Assembly (NCBI RefSeq): GCF_001995095.2
Contig: NZ_MTSD02000001.1
Location: 558,001-622,000, forward strand
Source: Oceanospirillum linum
GTDB taxonomy: Bacteria > Pseudomonadota > Gammaproteobacteria > Pseudomonadales > Halomonadaceae
Length of the DNA: 64,000 bases
Direction: 5' to 3'
In this document: positions 56,823 through 64,000 of the stretch, one piece after another
Layout of the letters: every line of letters begins with the position of its first letter
Position numbering within the stretch: position 1 is the stretch's first letter
Position numbers and translations under genes: made by a program
The notes under the pieces: model-generated
What the model was told of the DNA's origin: nothing
What the model saw: only the letters and a program-made list of their open reading frames with translations
The model's database searches: none

Positions 56823-58700
56823 TTAAGTACTATTACCATCTGGTTGGCTTTTCTTATTAGCCAGCAGATTCAGTAACATCACCAACTCTTCATTTTCATT
56901 TTTGGTCAGCTTCTGACCAGAACGGCTTTTTCTCGTCAACTCATCAAAACGTTGATTGTGCTGATATTCACGCCGTTTAAGCTCCAGAGACCGGAGCCAT
57001 TCTTTAAATTCTGAGACAATAAATTCTTCAGCGAGCACTTCTTCCAATGCAATTTGATCTAACAAACGGCCCGTTTCCGTACCATACCAGTGCGCCTGTA
57101 GTGAGGAGGTGGTGGCACCTGGAGTACATTTCAAGTACTCGAAGACGAGATCGAAGACCTTTCCCCAGAAAAAATCCTTGTTTTCTTCGATGATCTCTTT
57201 TAATTGCTGCTGCTCAACATCGGATAAAGCCTGGCAAATATGGGGGTAGCGTACAGCCCACACAAGCAGTTTATAAGCATATGTGGTGGACAGTTTTACC
57301 TCAGGATTCTTGTCGGCCGGTGCGCCGGTTTCTACAGCATAATCCGGAATAATATCAACAGGCTGACTCTGTACTGGCTCATGTGAAGCAGCCACCAGAG
57401 AGTTATCAATCTGAGCACGAACGCCATCAGCATCCACACCGACGATCTCTGCCAGCTTCTGAATGAGTAGCGTACGCAGAATGCCTGCGGGAATTTTCTT
57501 AAAGTAAGGTATCGCCTTCTGTATCAGCAGCGCCTTACCTTCCGGCTCCAGAGGGTTCAAACTCTGCTGAAGAAAGCGGAACAGGTACTCAGAGAGTGAG
57601 TCCGCGCGAACAATACGCTGTTCGAACAGATTCTTACCGTTTGCCCGCACAAGCGTGTCAGGGTCCTGCCCCTCAGGCAGAAACATAAAACGGGCCTGAC
57701 GACCGTCAATCATATGAGGCAATACGTTATCTAAAGCTCTCTCTGCCGCACGCTTACCCGCTTTGTCACCATCAAAACAAAACACCACTTCAGGAACGAC
57801 TTTAAACAAGCGCTCCATATGCTCAGAAGTTGCGGATGTACCCAGCGTTGCTACGGCATACGAAATGCCCGCTTCTGCCAGCGCCACCACATCCATATAA
57901 CCTTCAACAACCAACAGACGCTCTAACTGGCCCGGTGATGTTTTTGCCTCATAAAGACCGTAAAGTTCACGCCCTTTCTGAAAAACCGGCGTTTCCGGGG
58001 AATTCAGGTATTTAGGTTTTTCATCGCCAAGAACACGGCCACCAAAGGCGATCACTTTGCCGCGCCAGTCCCGAATCGGAAACATGATACGGTTACGAAA
58101 GCGATCATAACTGCGCCCGGTGTCTTCTTTCTGAACCAGAAGACCCAGACTAACCTGCTCGCCCTCACTTATACTCTGACCTGCAAGATATTTTTTAAGT
58201 AGCTCCCAACCATCCGGTGCATACCCAATACCAAAACGTTCAACAGTTTCCGGCTTCAGGCCACGATGCTGAAGATAAGCCTGGGCTCGCTGACAACCCT
58301 CGGCTACCTGGAGAGAGTTACGATAAAACTGAGCGGCTAACTCAAGAGTTTCAGCTGATTTTTTTGCCGCCTGACGTTTTTTAGCTTCAGCGGGATTCTC
58401 ATCCCTAGGCACTTCCATGCCCAACTGTTTGGCAAGATCTTCGATGGCTTCAACATAGCCTAAGCCATCATGCTCCATAAGGAAGCCGATAGCATTGCCA
58501 TGAGCTCCGCAGCCAAAGCAATGATAGAACTGCTTATCCTGACTAACAGTAAAGGAAGGCGTTTTTTCGTTGTGAAATGGGCACAGGCCGTGCCAGTTGC
58601 GACCACTTTTTTTAAGCTTAACCGCACTTCCCACTACATCAACGATGTCTGCGCGTGCGACAAGGTCATCGATAAAATATTGAGGAATCCGACCGGCCAT
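56823..58700 (-). CDS. dnaG: DNA primase DnaG
   Basis: DnaG makes RNA primers at the replication fork. The 625-residue protein has the CHC2 zinc site C40-x2-H43-x17-C61-x2-C64 (CPFHNEKTPSF; HCFGCGAHGNAIGF), the RNA polymerase/TOPRIM core (LVVEGYMDVVALAEAGI; FCFDGDKAGKRAAERAL; FLPEGQDPDTLVR) and a C-terminal helicase-interaction domain. It lies between rpsU and rpoD. Confidence 0.98.
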   Translation of the reverse strand: MAGRIPQYFIDDLVARADIVDVVGSAVKLKKSGRNWHGLCPFHNEKTPSFTVSQDKQFYHCFGCGAHGNAIGFLMEHDGLGYVEAIEDLAKQLGMEVPRDENPAEAKKRQAAKKSAETLELAAQFYRNSLQVAEGCQRAQAYLQHRGLKPETVERFGIGYAPDGWELLKKYLAGQSISEGEQVSLGLLVQKEDTGRSYDRFRNRIMFPIRDWRGKVIAFGGRVLGDEKPKYLNSPETPVFQKGRELYGLYEAKTSPGQLERLLVVEGYMDVVALAEAGISYAVATLGTSATSEHMERLFKVVPEVVFCFDGDKAGKRAAERALDNVLPHMIDGRQARFMFLPEGQDPDTLVRANGKNLFEQRIVRADSLSEYLFRFLQQSLNPLEPEGKALLIQKAIPYFKKIPAGILRTLLIQKLAEIVGVDADGVRAQIDNSLVAASHEPVQSQPVDIIPDYAVETGAPADKNPEVKLSTTYAYKLLVWAVRYPHICQALSDVEQQQLKEIIEENKDFFWGKVFDLVFEYLKCTPGATTSSLQAHWYGTETGRLLDQIALEEVLAEEFIVSEFKEWLRSLELKRREYQHNQRFDELTRKSRSGQKLTKNENEELVMLLNLLANKKSQPDGNST

Positions 58701-58787
58701 AAGGGCACTAACTACCTAACGAAAATAGAATTCAGACAAGAAGCTGCCAGAAAAAAGCAGCTATGATTTTGCAGGCAATGCAAAATG

Positions 58788-58819
58788 AAAAACGGCCGCC
58801 GGTTAAGGCAGCCGTTTTT
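58788..58819 (-). terminator. Terminator/attenuator between rpsU and dnaG
   Basis: On the minus strand AAAAACGGC ... GCCGTTTTT with an inner TGCC/GGCG pair, a strong rho-independent form 48 bp past the rpsU stop. In E. coli a partial terminator at this place sets the high S21:primase ratio; the same role is inferred. Confidence 0.88.
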
Positions 58820-58866
58820 ACCCCTAAAAAGACAACCGTGCAGACCAAGGTCTGCAGAGAGGTTGC

Positions 58867-59082
58867 TTAGTACAGACGCTCGAAACGTTTCTGCTCGCGC
58901 TGTACCTTTTTAGCGTGACGCTTAACAGCAGCAGCTGCCTTACGCTTACGAACCCAAGTTGGCTTTTCGTAAAATTCACGACGACGAACTTCGGCTAAGA
59001 TTCCAGCTTTCTCACAAGAACGTTTGAAACGACGCAGAGCAACGTCAAACGGCTCATTGTCTTTAACTTTAACAGCAGGCAT
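58867..59082 (-). CDS. rpsU: Ribosomal protein S21
   Basis: The 71-residue basic protein [27 protein letters not shown]... is canonical S21. First gene of rpsU-dnaG-rpoD and divergent from tsaD, the standard gammaproteobacterial arrangement. Confidence 0.99.
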   Translation of the reverse strand: MPAVKVKDNEPFDVALRRFKRSCEKAGILAEVRRREFYEKPTWVRKRKAAAAVKRHAKKVQREQKRFERLY

Positions 59083-59125
59083 TAAAGACTCACCACCTTA
59101 AAAAGTAATAGGATTGAAATTAGAG

Positions 59126-59147
59126 ATGTCACCAAAAACGGTGACAT
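59126..59147 (-). promoter_or_regulatory. Hairpin in the rpsU 5' leader
   Basis: ATGTCACC-AAAAAC-GGTGACAT, an 8-bp perfect stem lying 44–65 bases before the rpsU start and inside the transcript expected from the promoter at 59165–59193. It could be an autoregulatory S21 site or only a stabilising stem. Confidence 0.45.
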
Positions 59148-59164
59148 GCCTTAGGGGACGCATG

Positions 59165-59193
59165 ATTCTATAGGCTTTGATCACCCCATGCAA
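59165..59193 (-). promoter_or_regulatory. Candidate rpsU promoter
   Basis: On the minus strand TTGCAT (59193–59188), a 17-base spacer and TAGAAT (59170–59165). No LexA-type CTGT-N8-ACAG box overlaps it, unlike in E. coli. Confidence 0.72.
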
Positions 59194-59307
59194 ACGGCTT
59201 TAGGGGCTGTGCTTATGCTTTTTTTACCTAATCCTCGGCTTTTAGTGCCATTTTCAGACTCACATAGGTAGAATTGCCCCTAATCTTTCAAGTAGTTAGT
59301 GAACCTC

Positions 59308-60357
59308 ATGCGCGTACTCGGAATCGAAACATCCTGTGATGAAACAGGTTTAGCTATTTATGACTCAGAGCTTGGTTTATTAGCCCACGCCCTGTTCAGT
59401 CAGATTGATATGCATATCCCATATGGTGGCGTAGTCCCTGAACTAGCGTCCCGTGACCATGTGCGCAAACTGCTCCCCCTGACAAAGCAAGTAATGGCTG
59501 AAGCTGACAGTAAAGCTGAAGATATTGATGCGATCTGCTATACCTCCGGCCCCGGCCTTATTGGCGCATTGATGGTTGGCGCCTCTACAGCTCAGGCATT
59601 AGCGCTGGCCTGGGACAAACCTTGCCTTGGTGTGCACCATATGGAAGGGCATTTGCTGGCCCCTATGCTGGAAAAAACGCCTCCGGAATTTCCATTTGTC
59701 GCGCTTCTTGTTTCCGGTGGGCATACTCAGTTGATCGACGTGCAGGGTATTGGACAATATGAAATGCTGGGTGAAAGCATTGATGATGCAGCAGGTGAGG
59801 CCTTTGACAAAGCGGCTAAAATGATGGGGCTCCCTTACCCCGGAGGACCTCATATCGCTCGTTTTGCAGAAAGAGGCACCCCTGGCCGCTATCTTTTCCC
59901 GCGCCCGATGACCAATCGCCCAGGTTTGGATTTCAGTTTCAGCGGCCTGAAAACCTTCACCCTGAACACCGTGGAAGCCGCGAAAAAAGCCAATAGTGAC
60001 GAACTGACTGATGAAGCGCGCGCGGACATAGCATTAGCATTTCAGGATGCCGTTGTTGACACACTGGTGATCAAATGCAAACGGGCGCTCAAGCAAACAG
60101 GCCGAAAAAAACTGGTGATCGCTGGCGGTGTTAGTGCTAATAAAGACCTGCGTGAAAAACTTGAAGCTATAATGACCGGCATGGGTGGCCAGGTGTACTA
60201 CCCTCGAAATGAATTTTGTACCGACAATGGCGCTATGATCGCCTATGCAGGCTGCCAACGTCTGATGGCAGGTCATCAAAATGACAGGCAGATCAAGGTG
60301 CAGCCTCGCTGGCCATTAACAGACTTACCTCCGTTAGCGTCATCAGCCAAACAGTGA
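59308..60357 (+). CDS. tsaD: tRNA threonylcarbamoyladenosine transferase TsaD
   Basis: TsaD, with TsaB and TsaE, installs t6A37 on tRNAs reading ANN codons. The ATG at 59308 gives the canonical start [19 protein letters not shown] (349 residues). The metal-binding H111 and H115 are in [10 protein letters not shown], and the ASKHA-fold strings [30 protein letters not shown] and [12 protein letters not shown] are present. Confidence 0.98.
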   Translation: MRVLGIETSCDETGLAIYDSELGLLAHALFSQIDMHIPYGGVVPELASRDHVRKLLPLTKQVMAEADSKAEDIDAICYTSGPGLIGALMVGASTAQALALAWDKPCLGVHHMEGHLLAPMLEKTPPEFPFVALLVSGGHTQLIDVQGIGQYEMLGESIDDAAGEAFDKAAKMMGLPYPGGPHIARFAERGTPGRYLFPRPMTNRPGLDFSFSGLKTFTLNTVEAAKKANSDELTDEARADIALAFQDAVVDTLVIKCKRALKQTGRKKLVIAGGVSANKDLREKLEAIMTGMGGQVYYPRNEFCTDNGAMIAYAGCQRLMAGHQNDRQIKVQPRWPLTDLPPLASSAKQ

Positions 60358-60410
60358 ACGAGCGTCAGTTAACACTACATCAATAATCAGCAGTAAACAT
60401 AGGTGATGGT

Positions 60411-60803
60411 TTGGACCGGGTTTTTATTGAAGGCTTGAAAGTTGACGCCCTGATCGGGGTGTACGACTGGGAACGTGAAATTTTACAGCCACTGGAGTTC
60501 GATATCGAGATGGCTACAGACATACGCCCTGCAGCAGCATCTGATGAACTGTCACTGACATTGGATTATTTTTCAATCAGCCAGGCCATTACGACACTCG
60601 TGAAAAACGCCTCATTCAAGCTGATAGAGTCTCTGGCTGAAGCTGTTAGCCAGCTGATCCGCGAGAAGTTCGGTGTTTGCTGGGTAAAAGTAAAAGTCAG
60701 CAAACCTGGTGCAGTACCCAATACCCGGAATGTAGCGGTTCAAATCGAAAGAGGTTCACTGAGCAGCTCTGCAGACCAAATAGTTTCCGGAGTCGCACAA
60801 TGA
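60411..60803 (+). CDS. folB: Dihydroneopterin aldolase FolB
   Basis: FolB releases glycolaldehyde from dihydroneopterin, giving the FolK substrate. The start is a TTG at 60411 with AGGTG close upstream. The 130-residue protein reads MDRVFIEGLKVDALIGVYDWEREILQPL, DYFSISQAITTLVKNASFKLIESLAEAV and VKVSKPGAVPNTRNVAVQIER; it is the aldolase form (compare folX at 37322). The plsY gene, which often sits divergently between tsaD and folB, is absent from the 53-bp gap. Confidence 0.95.
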   Translation: MDRVFIEGLKVDALIGVYDWEREILQPLEFDIEMATDIRPAAASDELSLTLDYFSISQAITTLVKNASFKLIESLAEAVSQLIREKFGVCWVKVKVSKPGAVPNTRNVAVQIERGSLSSSADQIVSGVAQ

Positions 60804-61282
60804 GTCGCGTCTATCTGAGTCTCGGCAGCAATATCAACCCCAAACACAATATCCGGGAGGGCATCGCAACCCTTAACCTGCGCTTCGGGCAGATGCAGCT
60901 ATCTCCCATCATTGAAAGCGAGCCTGTAGGCTTTATCGGTGACCCCTTTATCAACCTGATCACGACCCTTGAAACCGAACTACCCATTTCAGAGCTCAGC
61001 AGCCAGCTGCGTTTGATTGAATATGACTTTGGCCGAGAGGATAATGCTCCCAAATTTAGCGGGCGCACACTGGATATCGATATTGTTCTGGTGGATCAGC
61101 TTGAAGGGGAACACTTCGGTTTAACACTCCCTCGAAAAGACCTGTTTGAGCATGGCTATATGCTTTACCCCCTGTCTTTGATGGAGCCTGAACTGATTCC
61201 ACCGGGTCAGGAGAAAACAGTCCAAGAGCTTTGGCAGCAATTCCCCTTCCCGGAACAAAAACTTTGGCTTACAGAGCTCTGA
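60800..61282 (+). CDS. folK: HPPK, 6-hydroxymethyl-dihydropterin pyrophosphokinase FolK
   Basis: The ATG at 60800 overlaps the folB stop (ATGA), giving 160 residues that start MSRVYLSLGSNINPKHNIREG. Typical strings are present: ESEPVGFIGDPFINLITTLET, RTLDIDIVLVD (Mg-binding DxD) and LPRKDLFEHGYMLYPLSLMEPEL. The two genes carry out successive folate steps. It converges on cca with a 14-bp overlap of the 3' ends. Confidence 0.96.
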   Translation: MSRVYLSLGSNINPKHNIREGIATLNLRFGQMQLSPIIESEPVGFIGDPFINLITTLETELPISELSSQLRLIEYDFGREDNAPKFSGRTLDIDIVLVDQLEGEHFGLTLPRKDLFEHGYMLYPLSLMEPELIPPGQEKTVQELWQQFPFPEQKLWLTEL

Positions 61283-62402
61283 AGGCCTGATCAATCAATT
61301 TAAGGCGCTGCGCCTTAATTGCAGCGCCGATTGCCGGTCCTTTTAATCCCTGTTGAACAAATTTTTTAGCGGTGACATTTTCCATTGCCTCAGCCAAGGA
61401 CTGCCACCACTCTTTTATATCATTTTTATCAGGCTGCCAGAGAGACAACCAGGCTTCAAAAAAACCTCCCTGTCTAAACGCACCGGAACTCTCAAGCAGA
61501 GACAAACAAAGCAGGGCATCCTGCTCTGGCTCAGTATTAAGAAGTGACCAGAATTTCTGTACCAGCAAAGCAAAACCAAGATAATGCTTAGGTGCCTTTA
61601 TCCGGTGACAAAGTGATTCAATCGCATCCGGCGTCAACTCATGCAGTAACCATCCCCAGTTCAGCAACCCGCGCTCAGTTTTATCTTTCTCTGACAAATG
61701 CTCAGGCAAGTAAAAATGCTGGCTTGATAGCTCTTTGAACCAATAATTGAGCCCACCAACCCTCTGAAGTGCTGCCAGATATTGCTCAGGATTTCTCTCC
61801 TGAAGCGCTTTCTCTGTTTCCGACCAGACACGCTCAGCAGAAAGTTGCTCCAACTCCTCTGCCGCAACCAACTCTGCCATTAATTGCAACGTCTCGGGAG
61901 CAATTGAAAACCCCAGCCTATAAAAGCGAGCCAAAAATCTTGCGCCGCGCAATACTCTTAAAGGATCTTCAGCAAATGCAGGAGAGACATGCCGCAAAAG
62001 CTTCAGCTCCAAGTCTTTCAGCCCCCCGTAAGGGTCGTGGATATTCCCGTTTATATCCTTTGCCATAGCGTTAATCGTAAAATCCCGCCGCATCAGATCT
62101 TCTTCGAGTGTCACATCAGGTGATGTATGGCAAACAAACCCCTGATAACCTTTACCGGTTTTGCGCTCTGTCCTGGCTAATGCATACTCCTCTTTTGTAT
62201 CCGGGTGCAGAAAAACAGGAAAGTCTTTGCCGACCTGAACAAAGCCTGCCGCTTTTAGCTCCTCTGGTATAGCACCAACAACCAGCCAGTCCCTGTCATA
62301 AGCTTCCACCCCCAGCAGCTCATCTCTTACCGGACCACCAACAAGGTACACCTCACCACTTAAAAAAGAAGAATCATCATCAGAAGATAAAAACTGGCTC
62401 AT
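61269..62402 (-). CDS. cca: CCA tRNA nucleotidyltransferase, without HD motif
   Basis: Cca repairs or adds the tRNA 3' CCA. The nucleotidyltransferase core is intact: VYLVGGPVRDELLG (Pro24 where Ala is usual), the metal carboxylates in DRD 36–38, EEYALARTERKTG, RRDFTINAMA, and EDPLRVLRGARFLARF. At 377 residues it is shorter than E. coli or Pseudomonas Cca (about 410). The C-terminal part, where those proteins have the HD phosphohydrolase motif (ALCHDLGKG-like), reads WGWLLHELTPDAIESLCHRIKAPKHYLG, with no HD pair. The phosphodiesterase/phosphatase activities are thus probably missing; CCA addition should remain. Confidence 0.93.
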   Translation of the reverse strand: MSQFLSSDDDSSFLSGEVYLVGGPVRDELLGVEAYDRDWLVVGAIPEELKAAGFVQVGKDFPVFLHPDTKEEYALARTERKTGKGYQGFVCHTSPDVTLEEDLMRRDFTINAMAKDINGNIHDPYGGLKDLELKLLRHVSPAFAEDPLRVLRGARFLARFYRLGFSIAPETLQLMAELVAAEELEQLSAERVWSETEKALQERNPEQYLAALQRVGGLNYWFKELSSQHFYLPEHLSEKDKTERGLLNWGWLLHELTPDAIESLCHRIKAPKHYLGFALLVQKFWSLLNTEPEQDALLCLSLLESSGAFRQGGFFEAWLSLWQPDKNDIKEWWQSLAEAMENVTAKKFVQQGLKGPAIGAAIKAQRLKLIDQAFRAL

Positions 62403-62470
62403 TTTTTGCTAAACCTTAGTTATTAAACGAATTAAAGTTTAATTTTCTGCAGGTTAACCTTCAGTCACAC

Positions 62471-62497
62471 TAAACTTTGCGGAAGTGTTGCCGATAA
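62471..62497 (+). promoter_or_regulatory. Sigma-28 (FliA) promoter of the flgP-flgT operon
   Basis: TAAACTTT (62471–62478), an 11-base spacer and GCCGATAA (62490–62497). This fits the established FliA consensus TAAAGTTT-N11-GCCGATAA with one mismatch. The first start codon follows 90 bases later. Confidence 0.88.
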
Positions 62498-62587
62498 TCA
62501 TCGGTATAGTTTTCGACTCAACTCACATTATAAAGCTGCAAAGCAGAATGTTTGGTTGAATTCGTATCAAAATGTCAGGAAGAACCG

Positions 62588-62836
62588 ATGCTTAAAACTG
62601 TAAAAATTATCACAGGGACTTTTTTTCTGCTTCTGATGTCTGCTTGTACCATGCCGTACTACGGCTATCAGCAAAACACTCAGGCACAGGGAAATTATGT
62701 CCGCATACCGCCGGCAAAACCTCAACCCCAGCGGCGGGTGATTATCAGAACAGAAACGCACCGGGTTCTGACGCCAAAAATCGTTATGGAGCCCTGCTGT
62801 AAAATGCAGTCCAACGTAATCTATAGGCGTTACTAA
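62588..62836 (+). CDS. Small lipoprotein at the head of the flgP-flgT operon
   Basis: The ATG at 62588 has GGAAG five bases upstream; a longer frame starts at 62552. The 82-residue protein has a lipobox (LLLMSAC, lipidated C20), then a short tyrosine/glutamine-rich and proline-rich region (TMPYYGYQQNTQ; IPPAKPQPQRRV) and two adjacent cysteines (EPCCKM). I do not recognise it; it is not FlgO, which is much larger. It lies 65 bp before flgP behind the sigma-28 promoter, so a flagellar role is likely by position only. Confidence 0.85.
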   Translation: MLKTVKIITGTFFLLLMSACTMPYYGYQQNTQAQGNYVRIPPAKPQPQRRVIIRTETHRVLTPKIVMEPCCKMQSNVIYRRY

Positions 62837-62901
62837 CCTGCCCCTAGATACGTATTTGAATCCATTTTATCTATTTGTGACGGACATCAGGAGTGATGAT
62901 A

Positions 62902-63489
62902 ATGAAACTTAAACTGGCTTCTCTGGCTATTGCCGGTGCTGTTGTAACTGCTGGCTGTGCGCCAATGAATCAGCATGCTATGAACAATCAAAACAACAAT
63001 GATTATGTTGTTTACCAACAGGTTGAGCATACTTACAGCCCGAAAGTAGAGCCCATTATTGTTCGTGTGACAGGTTACGGGGCTTACAAAGAAAATCCTC
63101 GCCTGTCTCAGGGACAAAATCAGCTGATGGCAATGCGGGCATCCAAACTTGATGCTTACCGTGCAATTGCTGAACGCGTATACGGTACTCGGGTAAGTGG
63201 TGGCTCTAACGTAGAAGCAATGGTTCTTCGTGATGACCGTTTCCGCACCTATGTGGATAGCGTCATTCGTGGTGCTAAAGTGGTATCTACATATGAGCTA
63301 GCTCACAATAATTACGAGACTACTATGGAGCTGGTTCTGGAACCTACGTTCTATGACTGCATGGGATCAACTGATGCCCTTCAGTCGCCAAGCTGTACAG
63401 CGCCCACAGTTCATGGTGAATCGCCGGAGACTCGTGCCATTGCCCGACCTCTGGTTAAAGTTCAGCCAGGACAGTATTATCTGAACTAA
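62902..63489 (+). CDS. flgP: FlgP-type flagellar lipoprotein (LPP20 family)
   Basis: FlgP is an outer-membrane lipoprotein that forms the basal disk/H-ring part of polar flagella in Vibrio and Campylobacter. The ATG at 62902 has AGGAG eight bases upstream (earlier GTG and ATG codons are too close). The 195-residue protein has a lipobox (VVTAGC, C19) and an LPP20-type domain (VRVTGYGAYKENPRLSQGQNQLMAMRASKLDAYRAIAERVYGTRV; TYELAHNNYETTMELVL). The next gene is flgT, supporting the call. Confidence 0.88.
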   Translation: MKLKLASLAIAGAVVTAGCAPMNQHAMNNQNNNDYVVYQQVEHTYSPKVEPIIVRVTGYGAYKENPRLSQGQNQLMAMRASKLDAYRAIAERVYGTRVSGGSNVEAMVLRDDRFRTYVDSVIRGAKVVSTYELAHNNYETTMELVLEPTFYDCMGSTDALQSPSCTAPTVHGESPETRAIARPLVKVQPGQYYLN

Positions 63490-63550
63490 TCCACTGACTG
63501 GATTATCTATGTCAGTTGCCATTAACAGATAAAATGAAAGGAGTGGTCGG

Positions 63551-64000
63551 TTGTTAAACACCATATTCCGTCACAAGGTGTTGTGGATTTTGTGTCTACT
63601 GATTGCTGGACTTCAAATACCACAATCAGAAGCCAAATGGCTAGAAGCAACCGGCCAGGCCAGAATTATGCACCAGGACCTGGTCAGTGCCCGTCGTACC
63701 GCGATTAGAGATGCGATCCAGCAGCTCAGTCTTCGCGCCGGGGCTGACGTCAGCAGCTTTCAGCAAATGACCGACGGAGCCATTACCGCTGATAATCTGC
63801 GGGTGAGTTCTAACGGTACTGTTCAGGATATCAATATTCTGGATGAAGTGGTTCAGGGTAATATACTTACCCTGACCATTGAGGCTGATGTATTGGTTGA
63901 CGCTCAGTCCTGTGGGCATGAATCCAGTAATGCTTACCTGAGAAGCGCTGCTGTTGCTTCTTTTTACCTGGAAGATCCTCAGTCGGCATCTTTTGGAGGC
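63551..64000 (+). CDS. flgT: FlgT-type flagellar H-ring protein (3' end outside window)
   Basis: FlgT forms the H-ring around the LP-ring of sodium-driven polar flagella and is needed for stator assembly. The start is a TTG at 63551 with GGAG seven bases upstream. The 150 codons present encode a signal peptide (WILCLLIAGLQIPQSEA) and the FlgT N-terminal domain: KWLEATGQARIMHQDLVSARRTAIRDAIQQLSLRAGADVSS and VVQGNILTLTIEADV. The frame is open at the window edge; full-length FlgT is about 380 residues. Confidence 0.9.
   Translation, partial: MLNTIFRHKVLWILCLLIAGLQIPQSEAKWLEATGQARIMHQDLVSARRTAIRDAIQQLSLRAGADVSSFQQMTDGAITADNLRVSSNGTVQDINILDEVVQGNILTLTIEADVLVDAQSCGHESSNAYLRSAAVASFYLEDPQSASFGG

Overview
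The window is a stretch of core genome from a gammaproteobacterium. Gene order follows the Pseudomonas/Oceanospirillales pattern: secA – M23 peptidase – dciA – lpxC – complete dcw cluster – rnpB – rsmI – lpoA – yraN – diaA – sspBA – petABC – rplM/rpsI – zapE/zapG – nif3/algW. A bioBFHCD operon, a rpsU-dnaG-rpoD operon and a flgP/flgT locus typical of polar, sodium-driven flagella suggest a marine Oceanospirillaceae-type bacterium (inference; no 16S gene is present). No prophage, insertion sequence, integron, CRISPR array or defence island was seen.

Layout: (1) 1–25 kb, mostly minus strand: the 5' part of secA, an M23 peptidase, dciA (plus strand), lpxC, then ftsZ back to rsmH, i.e. the whole division and peptidoglycan-precursor cluster with tightly overlapping genes. 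The usual first gene, mraZ, is missing; RNase P RNA (rnpB) lies directly upstream of rsmH. (2) 22–26 kb: rsmI diverges from lpoA-yraN-diaA. (3) 26–35.7 kb: sspBA, the cytochrome bc1 genes, rplM-rpsI, zapE, zapG, a Nif3-family gene and an AlgW/DegS-type protease. (4) 35.7–39.4 kb: an outer-membrane protein, a cold-shock-like OB protein, a thioredoxin-like protein, folX-folE, and an orphan exported protein behind a long leader rich in inverted repeats. (5) 39.5–43 kb: MltC-type transglycosylase, SrkA-type kinase, ComF. (6) 43–48 kb: biotin operon behind a candidate BirA operator. (7) 48–54.6 kb: a DUF1826 gene with a Zur-like dyad, two identical tRNA-Leu(UAG) genes, two paralogous acyl-CoA dehydrogenases (one with a PsrA-like operator) and a SprA-type putative metalloprotease. 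(8) 54.9–62.4 kb: rpoD-dnaG-rpsU, diverging from tsaD-folB-folK, which converge on a cca gene lacking its HD motif. (9) 62.5–64 kb: a small lipoprotein, flgP and partial flgT behind a near-consensus sigma-28 promoter.

Most genes are housekeeping. The least explained parts are the 38.3–39.4 kb leader plus orphan gene, the 82-residue lipoprotein at the head of the flgPT operon, the loss of mraZ, the HD-less Cca, and the DUF1826 regulatory site. I found no large undescribed multi-gene system. All family calls come from motif reading, not database searches.
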